Positions 36,947-45,703 of a stretch of 64,000 nt of DNA are shown here, one piece after another. The DNA lies in contig NZ_BTPM01000001.1 of NCBI RefSeq assembly GCF_036245475.1, positions 930,001 through 994,000 of the forward strand. Reading direction: 5' to 3'. Position 1 is the stretch's first letter; every line of letters begins with the position of its first letter. A model generated the notes under the pieces. It saw nothing but the letters and a program-made list of their open reading frames with translations, searched no databases and was not told where the DNA came from. Position numbers and translations under genes: made by a program. Source of the DNA: Vibrio sp. 10N. Its GTDB lineage: Bacteria; Pseudomonadota; Gammaproteobacteria; Enterobacterales; Vibrionaceae.

Positions 36947-39091
36947 TTAGTTTTGCTCTTGACCTGATTGAATCGCAGTCAGTGCAACTGTGTAAACGAT
37001 GTCGTCTACTAGTGCGCCACGAGAAAGGTCGTTAACTGGTTTGCGCATACCTTGCAGCATTGGACCGATAGATACTAGATCTGCCGAGCGTTGTACCGCT
37101 TTGTATGTTGTGTTACCCGTGTTTAGATCTGGGAATACAAATACTGTCGCTTTACCAGCTACTGGAGAGTTAGGTGCTTTAGAAGCCGCTACGTTCTCCA
37201 TGATTGCCGCATCGTACTGTAGAGGACCGTCGATGATAAGATCAGGACGTTTCTCTTGAGCCAGTTTCGTTGCTTCACGTACTTTGTCTACGTCAGCACC
37301 TTTACCTGACTCACCAGTCGAGTAAGAAATCATCGCAACGCGAGGTTCGATACCGAACGCTGCTGCAGAGTCTGCAGATTGGATAGCGATTTCAGCAAGT
37401 TGCTCAGCTGTTGGATCTGGGTTAATCGCACAGTCACCGTATACCAATACTTGATCAGGCAGAAGCATGAAGAAGATTGACGATACGATAGACGTGCCAG
37501 GAGCTGTCTTGATGATTTGGAACGGAGGAACGATAGTGTTCGCTGTTGTGTGAACAGCACCAGATACTAGACCGTCAACTTCGTTCGCTTCAAGCATCAT
37601 AGTGCCTAGGTATACAGAATCTTGTAGCTTCTCACGAGCCACAACTTCAGTCATACCTTTCGCGCCACGTAGTTCAACCAAGCGAGCAACGTAGTTTTCA
37701 CGTACTGCATCAGAATCGATGATAGTTACGCCAGCGCCTAGCTCAACGCCTTGCTGTGCTGCAACACGTTTGATTTCTTCAGGGTTACCAAGCAGCACAC
37801 ATTCCGCGATACCGCGCTCAGCACAGATAGCCGCAGCTTTAACTGTGCGTGGCTCGTCACCTTCAGGAAGAACGATACGCTTGCCAGCTTTACGAGCAAG
37901 TTCAGTTAGCTGGTAACGGAATGCTGGTGGGCTAAGCTTACGGCCGCCTACAGTGCCTTCAAGTAGAGAATCAATCCAAGGGCCGTCGATGTGACCTGCA
38001 ACGTGCTCGTTTACGAACTCGATACGCTCTTTATCGTCTGCAGGAACTTCTAGGCTGAAGCTCTGTAGGTTCAGAGAAGTCTGCCAAGTGTTACCTTGTG
38101 CTTTAAAGATTGGAAGACCCGTTTCAAGCGCAGGCTTGATAAGGTCAGCAATCTCAGTAGGAACGTCGTAGCCGCCTGTTAGTAGGATAGCGCCGATTTC
38201 CACACCGTTCATTGCTGCTAGCGCCGCTGCAACGATTACGTCTGGACGGTCAGCAGAAGTCACAAGTAGAGAGCCTGGTTTGAAGTGCTCAATCATGTTT
38301 GGCAGTGAACGTGCACAGAACGTAATGCTCTTAATACGACGTTGAGCGATGTCACCTTCGTTGATGATTTCAGCGTTTAGGTGCTCAGCCATGTCTACTG
38401 CACGTGTTGCGATCAAGTCGATCTTCCAAGGCACACAGCCTAGAACACGAATCGGGCTAGTGTTGAAGATTTGCATCACTTCAAGGTTAGCTTGCTGCGC
38501 GGTGTCGGCATCGTCGAAGATTTCAGAGAGATCTGGACGAGTACGACCTGCTTCATCAACTGGTGCATTTAGCTTGTTGATGATAACACCGGAGATCTTC
38601 TTGTTCTTAGTGCCGCCGTAGTTAGAACATGCAACTTCGATACGCTCTTTAAGCTGGCTCGGGTTGTCTGTACCTGGCGTTGCAACGAATACGATTTCAG
38701 CGCCAAGTGTCTTAGCGATTTCTTCGTTGATTGCGTTCGCAAATGGGTGCTTGCGAGTTGGTACTAGACCTTCGATAAGGGTTACGTCTGCATCTTTGTT
38801 GATTTGGTTGTAACGCTCAACGATGGTTTCTAGAAGCACGTCTAGCTTCTCGTTACCGATCAGGTTTTCAGCTTCTGACATTGGAAGTGGTTGACCCACT
38901 TTCATATCACTGCTGTTACCGACGATAGAAGAAGTTAGATCTGGCTGATCGCCGCCGTGGCGAGGTTGAGCAACAGGTTTGTAAAACGATACGTTTACAC
39001 CCTTACGCTCCATTGCACGCAGGACACCCATGCTAACACTGGTAAGACCGACACCAGCGCTAGTAGGTACAAGCATAATAGTACGGGACAT
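36947..39091 (-). CDS. pta: Phosphate acetyltransferase
   Basis: Converts acetyl-CoA and phosphate to acetyl phosphate, 714 residues, the long enteric form. N-terminal P-loop-like domain ([17 protein letters not shown]), central DRTGG domain (LLTGGYDVP), and C-terminal catalytic PTA domain ([25 protein letters not shown] region and [15 protein letters not shown]). Downstream of ackA on the same strand; the pair interconverts acetyl-CoA and acetate. Confidence 0.97.
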   Translation of the reverse strand: MSRTIMLVPTSAGVGLTSVSMGVLRAMERKGVNVSFYKPVAQPRHGGDQPDLTSSIVGNSSDMKVGQPLPMSEAENLIGNEKLDVLLETIVERYNQINKDADVTLIEGLVPTRKHPFANAINEEIAKTLGAEIVFVATPGTDNPSQLKERIEVACSNYGGTKNKKISGVIINKLNAPVDEAGRTRPDLSEIFDDADTAQQANLEVMQIFNTSPIRVLGCVPWKIDLIATRAVDMAEHLNAEIINEGDIAQRRIKSITFCARSLPNMIEHFKPGSLLVTSADRPDVIVAAALAAMNGVEIGAILLTGGYDVPTEIADLIKPALETGLPIFKAQGNTWQTSLNLQSFSLEVPADDKERIEFVNEHVAGHIDGPWIDSLLEGTVGGRKLSPPAFRYQLTELARKAGKRIVLPEGDEPRTVKAAAICAERGIAECVLLGNPEEIKRVAAQQGVELGAGVTIIDSDAVRENYVARLVELRGAKGMTEVVAREKLQDSVYLGTMMLEANEVDGLVSGAVHTTANTIVPPFQIIKTAPGTSIVSSIFFMLLPDQVLVYGDCAINPDPTAEQLAEIAIQSADSAAAFGIEPRVAMISYSTGESGKGADVDKVREATKLAQEKRPDLIIDGPLQYDAAIMENVAASKAPNSPVAGKATVFVFPDLNTGNTTYKAVQRSADLVSIGPMLQGMRKPVNDLSRGALVDDIVYTVALTAIQSGQEQN

Positions 39092-39184
39092 TCTTTGAGT
39101 ACCTCAAACTATATGTGGGGAAGAAACTCAATAAGGGTTGGCTTCGATTGAGGGTGAGCCAGCGATATACTGAGTCCAATAAGA

Positions 39185-39212
39185 AAACTGGCTAACCTTA
39201 GTTAGCCAGTTT
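39185..39212 (-). terminator. Intercistronic hairpin between ackA and pta
   Basis: AAACTGGCTAAC (39185-39196), CTTA, GTTAGCCAGTTT (39201-39212): perfect 12-bp stem, six bases after the ackA stop. The following minus-strand sequence TTCTTATT is weakly T-rich, so partial termination is likely. Confidence 0.6.
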
Positions 39213-39217
39213 GAACA

Positions 39218-40414
39218 TTAAAGACCTGCTAGGCGTGCAGTGTCTTCAGCGATGACTAGCTCTTCGTTAGTAGAGATAACCATTGCTGGGATACGGCTGC
39301 TTGCTGCAGTGATAGTTCCTTCGCCGCCGAAACGAGCTTTAAGGTTAGCTTCACCGTCAACTTCGATGCCGAATACGCCTAGACGGTTTAGAACCATCTC
39401 ACGGATTGGTGCAGAGTTTTCACCGATACCACCAGTGAACACGATAGCATCTAGACGACCGTCAAGAGATGCAGTGTAGCCCGCTACGTATTTCGCTAGG
39501 CGGTGGCAGAACACGTCCATTGCACGCGTTGCTTCTTCTTTCTCGCCGTAGTTGTCTTCAACGAAACGACAGTCAGAAGTCACTTCAGTTAGACCTAGAA
39601 GACCAGACTCTTTAGTTAGCATGTTGTTGATTTGCTCAACAGAGTAACCTAGAGCGTCGTGTAGGTGGAAGATGATCGCAGGATCGATGTCACCACAACG
39701 AGTACCCATCACAAGACCTTCAAGAGGAGTTAGACCCATTGAAGTATCTACAGACTCACCGTTTTTGATAGCACAAACAGAAGCACCGTTGCCTAGGTGG
39801 CAGTTAATGATGTTCAGTTCGTTAGCTGGCTTACCAAGTAGTTCAGCTGCTTCACGTGCGATGAATAGGTGAGACGTACCGTGCATGCCGTAGCGACGGA
39901 TGCCGTGCTCTTTGTACAGGTTGTACGGTAGAGCGTATAGGTAAGACTCTTGAGGCATAGTTTGGTGGAACGCAGTGTCAAATACCGCTACGTTCTTAAG
40001 CTCTGGGAAGTTGTGCTTCGCCGCTTCGATACCGATGATGTGAGCAGGGTTGTGAAGAGGTGCAAATGTTGCAGAGTCTTCGATACCTTTAAGTACATCG
40101 TCTGTGATTAGTGCAGAAGATGTGAATTGCTCGCCACCGTGAACGATACGGTGACCGATAGCGCCTAGGTTTGCTTTTAGCTCAGGCTTAGAAGCAAGGA
40201 TAGTCTCTACCATGAACGCTAATGCTTCTTCGTGAGCAGCGCCGTTACCTAGTTGAGCTTCGTGTTTACCATCAAGTTTCCACTTGATACGAGCTTCAGG
40301 AAGGTGAAGACATTCTGCAAGACCTGTTAGGTGCTCATCACCGTTCTCTGCATCAACGATGGCGAACTTAAGAGAAGAACTGCCGCAGTTTAAAACTAAA
40401 ACCAGCTTAGACAT
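39218..40414 (-). CDS. ackA: Acetate kinase
   Basis: Interconverts acetyl phosphate plus ADP with acetate plus ATP, 398 residues. N-terminal [16 protein letters not shown], central [12 protein letters not shown] and [10 protein letters not shown], and C-terminal [15 protein letters not shown] are all diagnostic. First gene of ackA-pta and divergent from yfbV, as in E. coli. Confidence 0.97.
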   Translation of the reverse strand: MSKLVLVLNCGSSSLKFAIVDAENGDEHLTGLAECLHLPEARIKWKLDGKHEAQLGNGAAHEEALAFMVETILASKPELKANLGAIGHRIVHGGEQFTSSALITDDVLKGIEDSATFAPLHNPAHIIGIEAAKHNFPELKNVAVFDTAFHQTMPQESYLYALPYNLYKEHGIRRYGMHGTSHLFIAREAAELLGKPANELNIINCHLGNGASVCAIKNGESVDTSMGLTPLEGLVMGTRCGDIDPAIIFHLHDALGYSVEQINNMLTKESGLLGLTEVTSDCRFVEDNYGEKEEATRAMDVFCHRLAKYVAGYTASLDGRLDAIVFTGGIGENSAPIREMVLNRLGVFGIEVDGEANLKARFGGEGTITAASSRIPAMVISTNEELVIAEDTARLAGL

Positions 40415-40749
40415 TAGAGGTTACCTGTATTTTATCTGATCGGGGATCAAGGATGTAAACGTATCTCAAGACTGAGAGGCAGCAAAAAATGCCTATCACT
40501 CTTGGTCATAAAATCATCAATTGCCGTATAATAATATGCGATTTTCCGAAGAAAACCACATTAGCGTCCTTGCGACGGTCATCTCGACGGTTGCCTATTT
40601 TGTAAATAAAGACAACAATGAGATTGAGGATTCGCAAAGAATAACGATAATGGCAGAAGATAACAAAATAAATTTGAAAGAATCTTAACTTCCGTCAATA
40701 TTTTGCTGATTTAGTTGAATAGTTCAACTTTTTTTTAGTGAGGTTAGCT
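40415..40749. other. Divergent spacer between ackA and yfbV
   Basis: 335 bases, AT-rich on the yfbV side. TATAAT occurs at 40527-40532 on the plus strand. For ackA the minus strand has TTTACA, 17 bases, GATAAA close to the start, and a TGATC-GGG-GATCA dyad next to it. No gene or RNA recognised. Confidence 0.45.
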
Positions 40750-41202
40750 ATGAGCGAGAGAGCAAGTCTGACTCAGAGTTTAAAAAATGGCCAAAAGTAC
40801 ATGGAACTTTGGCCGATGCGCAAGGAGCTAACGCCCCTGTTTCCAGAGCAACGCATCATTAAAGCGACGCGTTTTGGGATCAAGGTGATGCCCGCGGTCG
40901 CAGCCATTAGTGTGCTAACACAGATGGCGTTTAATAACGCTCATGCACTGCCGCAAGCGATTGTTATTGCATTGTTTGCTATCAGTATGCCATTGCAAGG
41001 TATGTGGTGGTTGGGTAACAGATACAACACGCAATTGCCGCCAGCGTTGGCCTCTTGGTATCGAGAGCTGCACCAAAAGATCATTGAGTCAGGGGGCGCA
41101 ATGGAGCCGGTAAAAGCCAAGCCTAAATATAAAGAGCTTGCCATGACGCTTAACCGAGCATTCAGGCAGCTTGATAGAAGCGACTTTGATCGCTGGTTCT
41201 AA
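40750..41202 (+). CDS. yfbV: YfbV/UPF0208 family membrane protein
   Basis: A 150-residue inner-membrane protein with two membrane segments (about residues 47-65 and 71-88). Recognised as YfbV by LMQ-free but family-like [19 protein letters not shown] region and by its fixed place divergent to ackA. In E. coli it affects chromosome macrodomain insulation at Ter. ATG at 40750 has GAGG upstream; an earlier in-frame ATG at 40738 lacks one. Confidence 0.85.
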   Translation: MSERASLTQSLKNGQKYMELWPMRKELTPLFPEQRIIKATRFGIKVMPAVAAISVLTQMAFNNAHALPQAIVIALFAISMPLQGMWWLGNRYNTQLPPALASWYRELHQKIIESGGAMEPVKAKPKYKELAMTLNRAFRQLDRSDFDRWF

Positions 41203-41228
41203 CCCCATCTTTGTTCAAAAGTTAAACA

Positions 41229-41267
41229 CAAGCCCTGCTCAACGGTGAGCGGGGCTTGTTCGTTTTA
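41229..41267 (+). terminator. Terminator of yfbV
   Basis: CAAGCCCTGCTCA (41229-41241), ACGG, TGAGCGGGGCTTG (41246-41258), then TTCGTTTT. Stem with one G-T pair. Confidence 0.8.
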
Positions 41268-41324
41268 GTCTCCGGGCCATGCAATTGTAACTGTCTTGAG
41301 GTGAGTGTTAATGAGTTGTTGGCG

Positions 41325-42419
41325 CTAGTTGAACTTGCGGCTAATCTTATAAATCGCACCACTATCGGTGCTAAACCAGACGTGACCAGCTGAATCGGTG
41401 GTCACATCACGTACTCGCTCACCGAGCTCTTCGTAATAACGCCTTTCTTCGAGTACTTGACCAGCTTCGTTGATATCTAGAATGTTGATATGAGTGAGTT
41501 TGAGTGCTCCGATTAACAAGGCACCATTGAGCCTTGGAAATTCCTCACCCTCGTACAGATGCAGTGACCCGGGTGCAATAGAAGGAATGTACACTTTTCT
41601 GGGTGATTCAATGCCTTCTTTCTCTTGTGCCTCTCCGGCATTGATTGGCCCCCAATACTCTTTACCGTGAGAGGTGATAGGCCATCCATAATTAAGCCCC
41701 GCTTTGACCAAGTTGAGCTCATCGCCGCCTCTTGGACCGTGCTCTATCGTCCACAATTGAGATCGTTTGCTATCAAACACCAACCCTTGAGGATTACGGT
41801 GGCCATAGGAGTAGATTTCAGGAGCAAAATTAGGTTTGTCGACAAATGGGTTGTCTTTTGGAATCGTACCATCTTGATTGAGGCGAACGATGGTCCCGGC
41901 GTGGTTGTCGGTCTGCTGAGCATTATCCCTGTCACCGGCATCACCGATGGTCATATAGACCAAACCTTCATCATCAAAAGCAATTCGGCTTCCAAAGTGG
42001 CGACCAGAGGTAACGGAAACATTACTGGTGAAGAGATCTTGCCAGTCTGTGAGCTTGTTGCCATTTAAGGTCGCTTTCGCAAGGGAGGTTGCTCCCCCTT
42101 TACCTATTGGTTTCGCGTAGGTGAAGTAATAAACGTCGTCTTCAGATGGGCTTGGATGAATGTCCATTAGGCCACCTTGGCCAGACGCATAAATCGCAGG
42201 TAGCCCACTTATCGACGTCTGTTTGCCACTTTTAGTATCGACAAGCAGCATTTTGCCTTCTCTTAATGTTACTAACAACTTGGTGTCATCCACGGTCAGA
42301 ATTGACCATGGCACTCCTTTCACAGTGGTCACTTTTTCTAGCTGACTGCCTTCAAACTCACGGGCTAGCGAGGGCATTGCCAATAGGAAAAGCAGTGGTA
42401 AAAGAAGTAATGGACGCAT
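41325..42419 (-). CDS. PQQ-dependent sugar dehydrogenase (Asd/YliI-like)
   Basis: Exported beta-propeller dehydrogenase, 364 residues. Signal peptide about residues 1-19 (ends PSLARE). Family motifs: LVTLREGKMLLVD, GGLMDIHPSP, SRIAFDDEGLVYMTIGDAGDRDNAQ, YGHRNPQGLVFD, and EHGPRGGDELNLV. It should oxidise aldose sugars in the periplasm with PQQ, which this cell may have to obtain from outside since no pqq genes are visible here. Monocistronic. Confidence 0.9.
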   Translation of the reverse strand: MRPLLLLPLLFLLAMPSLAREFEGSQLEKVTTVKGVPWSILTVDDTKLLVTLREGKMLLVDTKSGKQTSISGLPAIYASGQGGLMDIHPSPSEDDVYYFTYAKPIGKGGATSLAKATLNGNKLTDWQDLFTSNVSVTSGRHFGSRIAFDDEGLVYMTIGDAGDRDNAQQTDNHAGTIVRLNQDGTIPKDNPFVDKPNFAPEIYSYGHRNPQGLVFDSKRSQLWTIEHGPRGGDELNLVKAGLNYGWPITSHGKEYWGPINAGEAQEKEGIESPRKVYIPSIAPGSLHLYEGEEFPRLNGALLIGALKLTHINILDINEAGQVLEERRYYEELGERVRDVTTDSAGHVWFSTDSGAIYKISRKFN

Positions 42420-42800
42420 GCTAGAAGTTCCCTCGCGATTGGATGTGGCTAACTAATTGACGATTACGCTATCTGTATGAATATAGACATCTTTCACAGA
42501 ATTGCATTCACAATGCTTCACTTTTGTCAAAAATGGATTACGCTGATTTTTGAGTAAATATTAGTCGCATGTATCGCTGTATGTACGCATTTGTTTAAAT
42601 GTTGGTTGCGAAAGCACACGGATAGCACGTTTATCTAATGCGAATGTTAATAATACCTTTCAATTTGGTTGGCTTACTGGTAGAAGTAACAGCGAGTCAA
42701 AAAATAATTCACGAAGTGTAAATTAAATATTACACCCTCATTCCCCTTAAATGAGTTGCCTTTGTCTGCTTATTTAGGGTTGCTTAGTCAAGGAGTTAAG
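42420..42800. other. Spacer upstream of the ABC transporter operon
   Basis: 381 bases, AT-rich. Besides the TyrR-box-like site (42717-42734) I see no gene, and no clear -35/-10 pair. The substrate-binding-protein start has AAGGAG at 42790-42795. Confidence 0.5.
42717..42734 (+). promoter_or_regulatory. TyrR-box-like operator
   Basis: TGTAAA (42717-42722), six bases, ATTACA (42729-42734): 11 of 12 positions match the TyrR box TGTAAA-N6-TTTACA. It is embedded in a longer dyad GTGTAA-N8-TTACAC, 67 bases upstream of the operon start. Confidence 0.5.
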
Positions 42801-43766
42801 ATGAAAGCAAGCAAGATTATTGTCACTGCAGCATTAACCGGTGTGGCGTTGCTGTCTTCTGCCAGCATCATGGCAAAAACCGCTAAAGTCGCGGTATCGC
42901 AAATTGTTGAGCACCCAGCGCTTGATGCAACACGCCAAGGTTTGGTGGATGGCCTGAAAGAAAAAGGCTATGAGCAAGGTAAAAACCTCGAGTTTGATTA
43001 TAAAACCGCGCAGGGTAATCCAGCGATTGCAGTACAGATTGCACGTCAATATGTCGGTGAGCGCCCAGACGTTTTAGTTGGCATTGCGACACCAACAGCG
43101 CAAGCATTGGTCTCTGCAACGCGCGATATTCCAGTGGTATTTACCGCAGTAACGGATCCTGTGGGTGCGAAACTGGTGAAAAAGCTTGAGCAGCCAGGCA
43201 AAAACGTCACAGGTCTGTCGGATCTATCACCTGTCGATCAGCACGTAGAGCTTATCCAAGAGATCATGCCAAATGTGAAGAGCATTGGTGTGGTGTACAA
43301 CCCAGGTGAAGCGAATGCAGTGAGCCTAATGAAGCTGCTAAAAGAGAGCACAGACAAACGTGGTATTGAGCTTGTTGAAGCGACAGCGCTAAAAAGTGCT
43401 GATGTACAAACAGCGACTCAAGCCATTTCGGCGAAATCAGACATCATCTACGCACTTATCGATAACACGGTGGCGAGTGCCATTGAAGGCATGATCGTTT
43501 CGGCTAACCAAGCGAAAACACCTGTATTTGGCGCAGCAACGTCGTACGTTGAGCGCGGTGCGGTTGCGAGTCTTGGTTTCGACTACTACCAAATTGGTGT
43601 GCAAACAGCTGATTACGTAGCGCAAATTCTTGAAGGTACAGATCCTGGCAAAATTGACGTCAAAGTGGCGAAAGGTTCTGACTTGGTGATCAACGCTACG
43701 GCAGCAAAAAAACTGGGTCTTACGATCCCTAAAACGGTTATGGATCGCGCTACAAGCGTTAAGTAA
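42801..43766 (+). CDS. ABC transporter substrate-binding protein (TrpX-like)
   Basis: Periplasmic or lipid-free binding protein, 321 residues. Signal peptide about residues 1-26 (ends SIMAKTAK). Belongs to the PF04392-type family: VEHPALDATRQGLVDGLKEKGY, AVTDPVGAKLV, and NVTGLSDLSPVDQHVEL. Some members carry aromatic amino acids (TrpX). ATG at 42801 with AAGGAGTT upstream; a longer frame from 42756 lacks one. Substrate unknown, but the upstream TyrR-box-like site fits an aromatic amino acid. Confidence 0.88.
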   Translation: MKASKIIVTAALTGVALLSSASIMAKTAKVAVSQIVEHPALDATRQGLVDGLKEKGYEQGKNLEFDYKTAQGNPAIAVQIARQYVGERPDVLVGIATPTAQALVSATRDIPVVFTAVTDPVGAKLVKKLEQPGKNVTGLSDLSPVDQHVELIQEIMPNVKSIGVVYNPGEANAVSLMKLLKESTDKRGIELVEATALKSADVQTATQAISAKSDIIYALIDNTVASAIEGMIVSANQAKTPVFGAATSYVERGAVASLGFDYYQIGVQTADYVAQILEGTDPGKIDVKVAKGSDLVINATAAKKLGLTIPKTVMDRATSVK

Positions 43767-43782
43767 CACTCGTTTTTAGAGC

Positions 43783-43810
43783 AAGCTGGATCTTCGGATC
43801 CAGCTTTTTT
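43783..43810 (+). terminator. UUCG-loop terminator inside the ABC operon
   Basis: AAGCTGGATC (43783-43792), TTCG, GATCCAGCTT (43797-43806), then T to 43810. It stands between the binding-protein and permease genes and likely lets only part of the transcription through. Confidence 0.85.
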
Positions 43811-43832
43811 GTTAAGCAGCAGAGGAGTAGTT

Positions 43833-44774
43833 ATGTCTGCTTTTGCATTTTTTGGTGCCCTTGAAATTGGTCTTATTTATGGACTGGTCGCACTGGGTGT
43901 CTATCTTACCTTCCGTGTTCTCGATTTCCCTGATTTGAGTGTTGATGGCAGCTTCCCAATGGGCGCGGCTGTAGCCGCTACGGCGATTGTTGCGGGTATT
44001 AACCCTTGGGTGGCAACAGGCATGGCCATTGTGGCTGGCGCGGCAACGGGATGGGTAACCGCTTTTCTTGCGGTGCGCTGTGGCATCCTTCACTTGCTGG
44101 CATCCATCCTGACGATGATCGCTGCGTTCTCCATCAATATTCGCATTATGGGCCGGCCCAATATGGCCTTGCTTGGTGAAGACACCATACTGACGCCTTT
44201 CGAAATGATGGGAGACGCGATGTATGTTCGCCCTTTGGTGGTGGGCGTATTGGTATTGATTTCGGCTTGGTTTGTGGTGCGACTGCTCAATAGTGATTTT
44301 GGTTTGGGTCTGCGCGCGACAGGTGTCAATGCCCGTATGGTTAAAGCGCAAGGAGCAAGCACGTCGTTCTATACCTATTTCTGTTTAGCACTTTCAAACG
44401 GGTTTGTTGGCTTTGCTGGTGCGCTTTTCGCGCAAACCAATAGTTTCGCGGATGTAACATCTGGCGTTGGTACCATCGTGGTAGGTCTGGCTGCGGTTAT
44501 TCTGGGTCAAACCCTTATACCGGGTCGTAAAATCTGGGTGGCGGTTACTGCCGTTATCGTTGGTTCGGTGTTGTATCGTTTGGCGGTCGCCTTTGCCTTG
44601 AGTACAGGTATGTTCGGCTTGCAAGCGTCTGATCTTAACTTGGTCACCGCCGTGCTGGTGGCAGCAGCACTAATTGCGCCAAAAATTAAAGGAAACCTCA
44701 AAGCAAAAAAGGTCGTAAAGCCTGCTAAGAGTAAAGCGGTCTCTCAATCAGGCAACACGGGGAATACAGCATGA
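43833..44774 (+). CDS. ABC transporter permease (TrpY-like)
   Basis: Membrane subunit of the same importer, 313 residues, about eight to nine hydrophobic segments. Motifs FRVLDFPDLSVDGSFPMGAA and LSNGFVGFAGALFAQTNSFADV place it with branched-chain-amino-acid-type permeases that pair with TrpX-like binding proteins. GAGGAG precedes the ATG at 43833; the longer frame from 43809 is unlikely because it starts in the terminator T-tract. The C-terminal tail is Lys-rich. Overlaps the ATPase gene by four bases. Confidence 0.88.
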   Translation: MSAFAFFGALEIGLIYGLVALGVYLTFRVLDFPDLSVDGSFPMGAAVAATAIVAGINPWVATGMAIVAGAATGWVTAFLAVRCGILHLLASILTMIAAFSINIRIMGRPNMALLGEDTILTPFEMMGDAMYVRPLVVGVLVLISAWFVVRLLNSDFGLGLRATGVNARMVKAQGASTSFYTYFCLALSNGFVGFAGALFAQTNSFADVTSGVGTIVVGLAAVILGQTLIPGRKIWVAVTAVIVGSVLYRLAVAFALSTGMFGLQASDLNLVTAVLVAAALIAPKIKGNLKAKKVVKPAKSKAVSQSGNTGNTA

Positions 44775-45565
44775 TTCGATTAGAAGATATTCAAGTCACC
44801 TTCAACCCAGGGACAATTTTGGAAAATCGTGCATTGAAAGGGGTGAACTTAGAGGTACCTGAGCATCAGTTTTTAACGGTGATTGGCTCTAACGGTGCCG
44901 GTAAGTCAACCTTGCTAGGTGCGGTAACCGGTGAAACGCCAATGGTTGGTGGACGTGTTCTGATCGATGATATGGATGTGACTCGCCAAACCGTGGATCA
45001 GCGTGCTAACCAATGTGCACGCGTGTTCCAAGACCCGTTAGCAGGGACCTGTGGCGATCTCTCTATCGAAGAGAACATGGCACTGGCCTATATGCGTGGT
45101 AAAAAGCGTGGCTGGAGCTTGTCGCTATCGAGTAAACGTCGCAAGCTGTTCCAAGAACGCATCAGCATCCTTGGACTTGGACTTGAGGATAGGCTCGGGG
45201 ACAACATTGGTTTGCTATCTGGTGGTCAGCGTCAGGCGGTAAGCCTAGTTATGGCAACTCTGTCAGACAGTAAACTGCTGCTACTGGATGAACACACTGC
45301 AGCACTCGATCCACGCATGGCGGCGTTCGTTATTGATCTCACCAAAAAGGTTATTCAGGAGTTCAATCTCACGGTCATGATGGTAACCCACTCAATGAAA
45401 GATGCACTGGCTTGTGGTGACCGAACGGTGATGTTGCACCAAGGAGAAATTGTGCTTGATGTTGCAGGCGAGCAGCGTGCCAACATGCAAGTACCAGACT
45501 TACTGGAGATGTTCTCAAAAGTACGTGGCGAAGAGCTTGCTGACGACAGCTTGTTACTTAGCTAA
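44771..45565 (+). CDS. ABC transporter ATP-binding protein (TrpZ-like)
   Basis: ATPase subunit, 264 residues. Walker A IGSNGAGKST, signature LSGGQRQAVSLVM, Walker B LLLLDEHTAALD, switch His in MMVTHSM. Translationally coupled to the permease gene through ATGA. Completes the three-gene importer. Confidence 0.92.
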   Translation: MIRLEDIQVTFNPGTILENRALKGVNLEVPEHQFLTVIGSNGAGKSTLLGAVTGETPMVGGRVLIDDMDVTRQTVDQRANQCARVFQDPLAGTCGDLSIEENMALAYMRGKKRGWSLSLSSKRRKLFQERISILGLGLEDRLGDNIGLLSGGQRQAVSLVMATLSDSKLLLLDEHTAALDPRMAAFVIDLTKKVIQEFNLTVMMVTHSMKDALACGDRTVMLHQGEIVLDVAGEQRANMQVPDLLEMFSKVRGEELADDSLLLS

Positions 45566-45616
45566 CCGTCACCATGACTTAGGTCTCAACCTCCCCAACT
45601 AAGCCTACAATCTGTG

Positions 45617-45646
45617 ATCCCTCTTCAATTTGAAGGGGGATTTTTT
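45617..45646 (+). terminator. Terminator of the ABC operon
   Basis: ATCCCTCTTCAA (45617-45628) pairs with TTGAAGGGGGAT (45630-45641), one G-T pair, followed by a T run to 45646. Confidence 0.85.
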
Positions 45647-45703
45647 CTGCATCCGATTCTTCTACAATGATCCTTCCTCGTTCCCTATAACAGAAGAATC
45701 ATA

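Noticed and set aside
41625..42068. 147-codon plus-strand open frame
   Set aside because: Antisense to the PQQ-type dehydrogenase gene, which carries a signal peptide and family motifs.
43812..44351. 179-codon minus-strand open frame
   Set aside because: Antisense to the ABC permease gene; the permease has clear motifs and a ribosome site.
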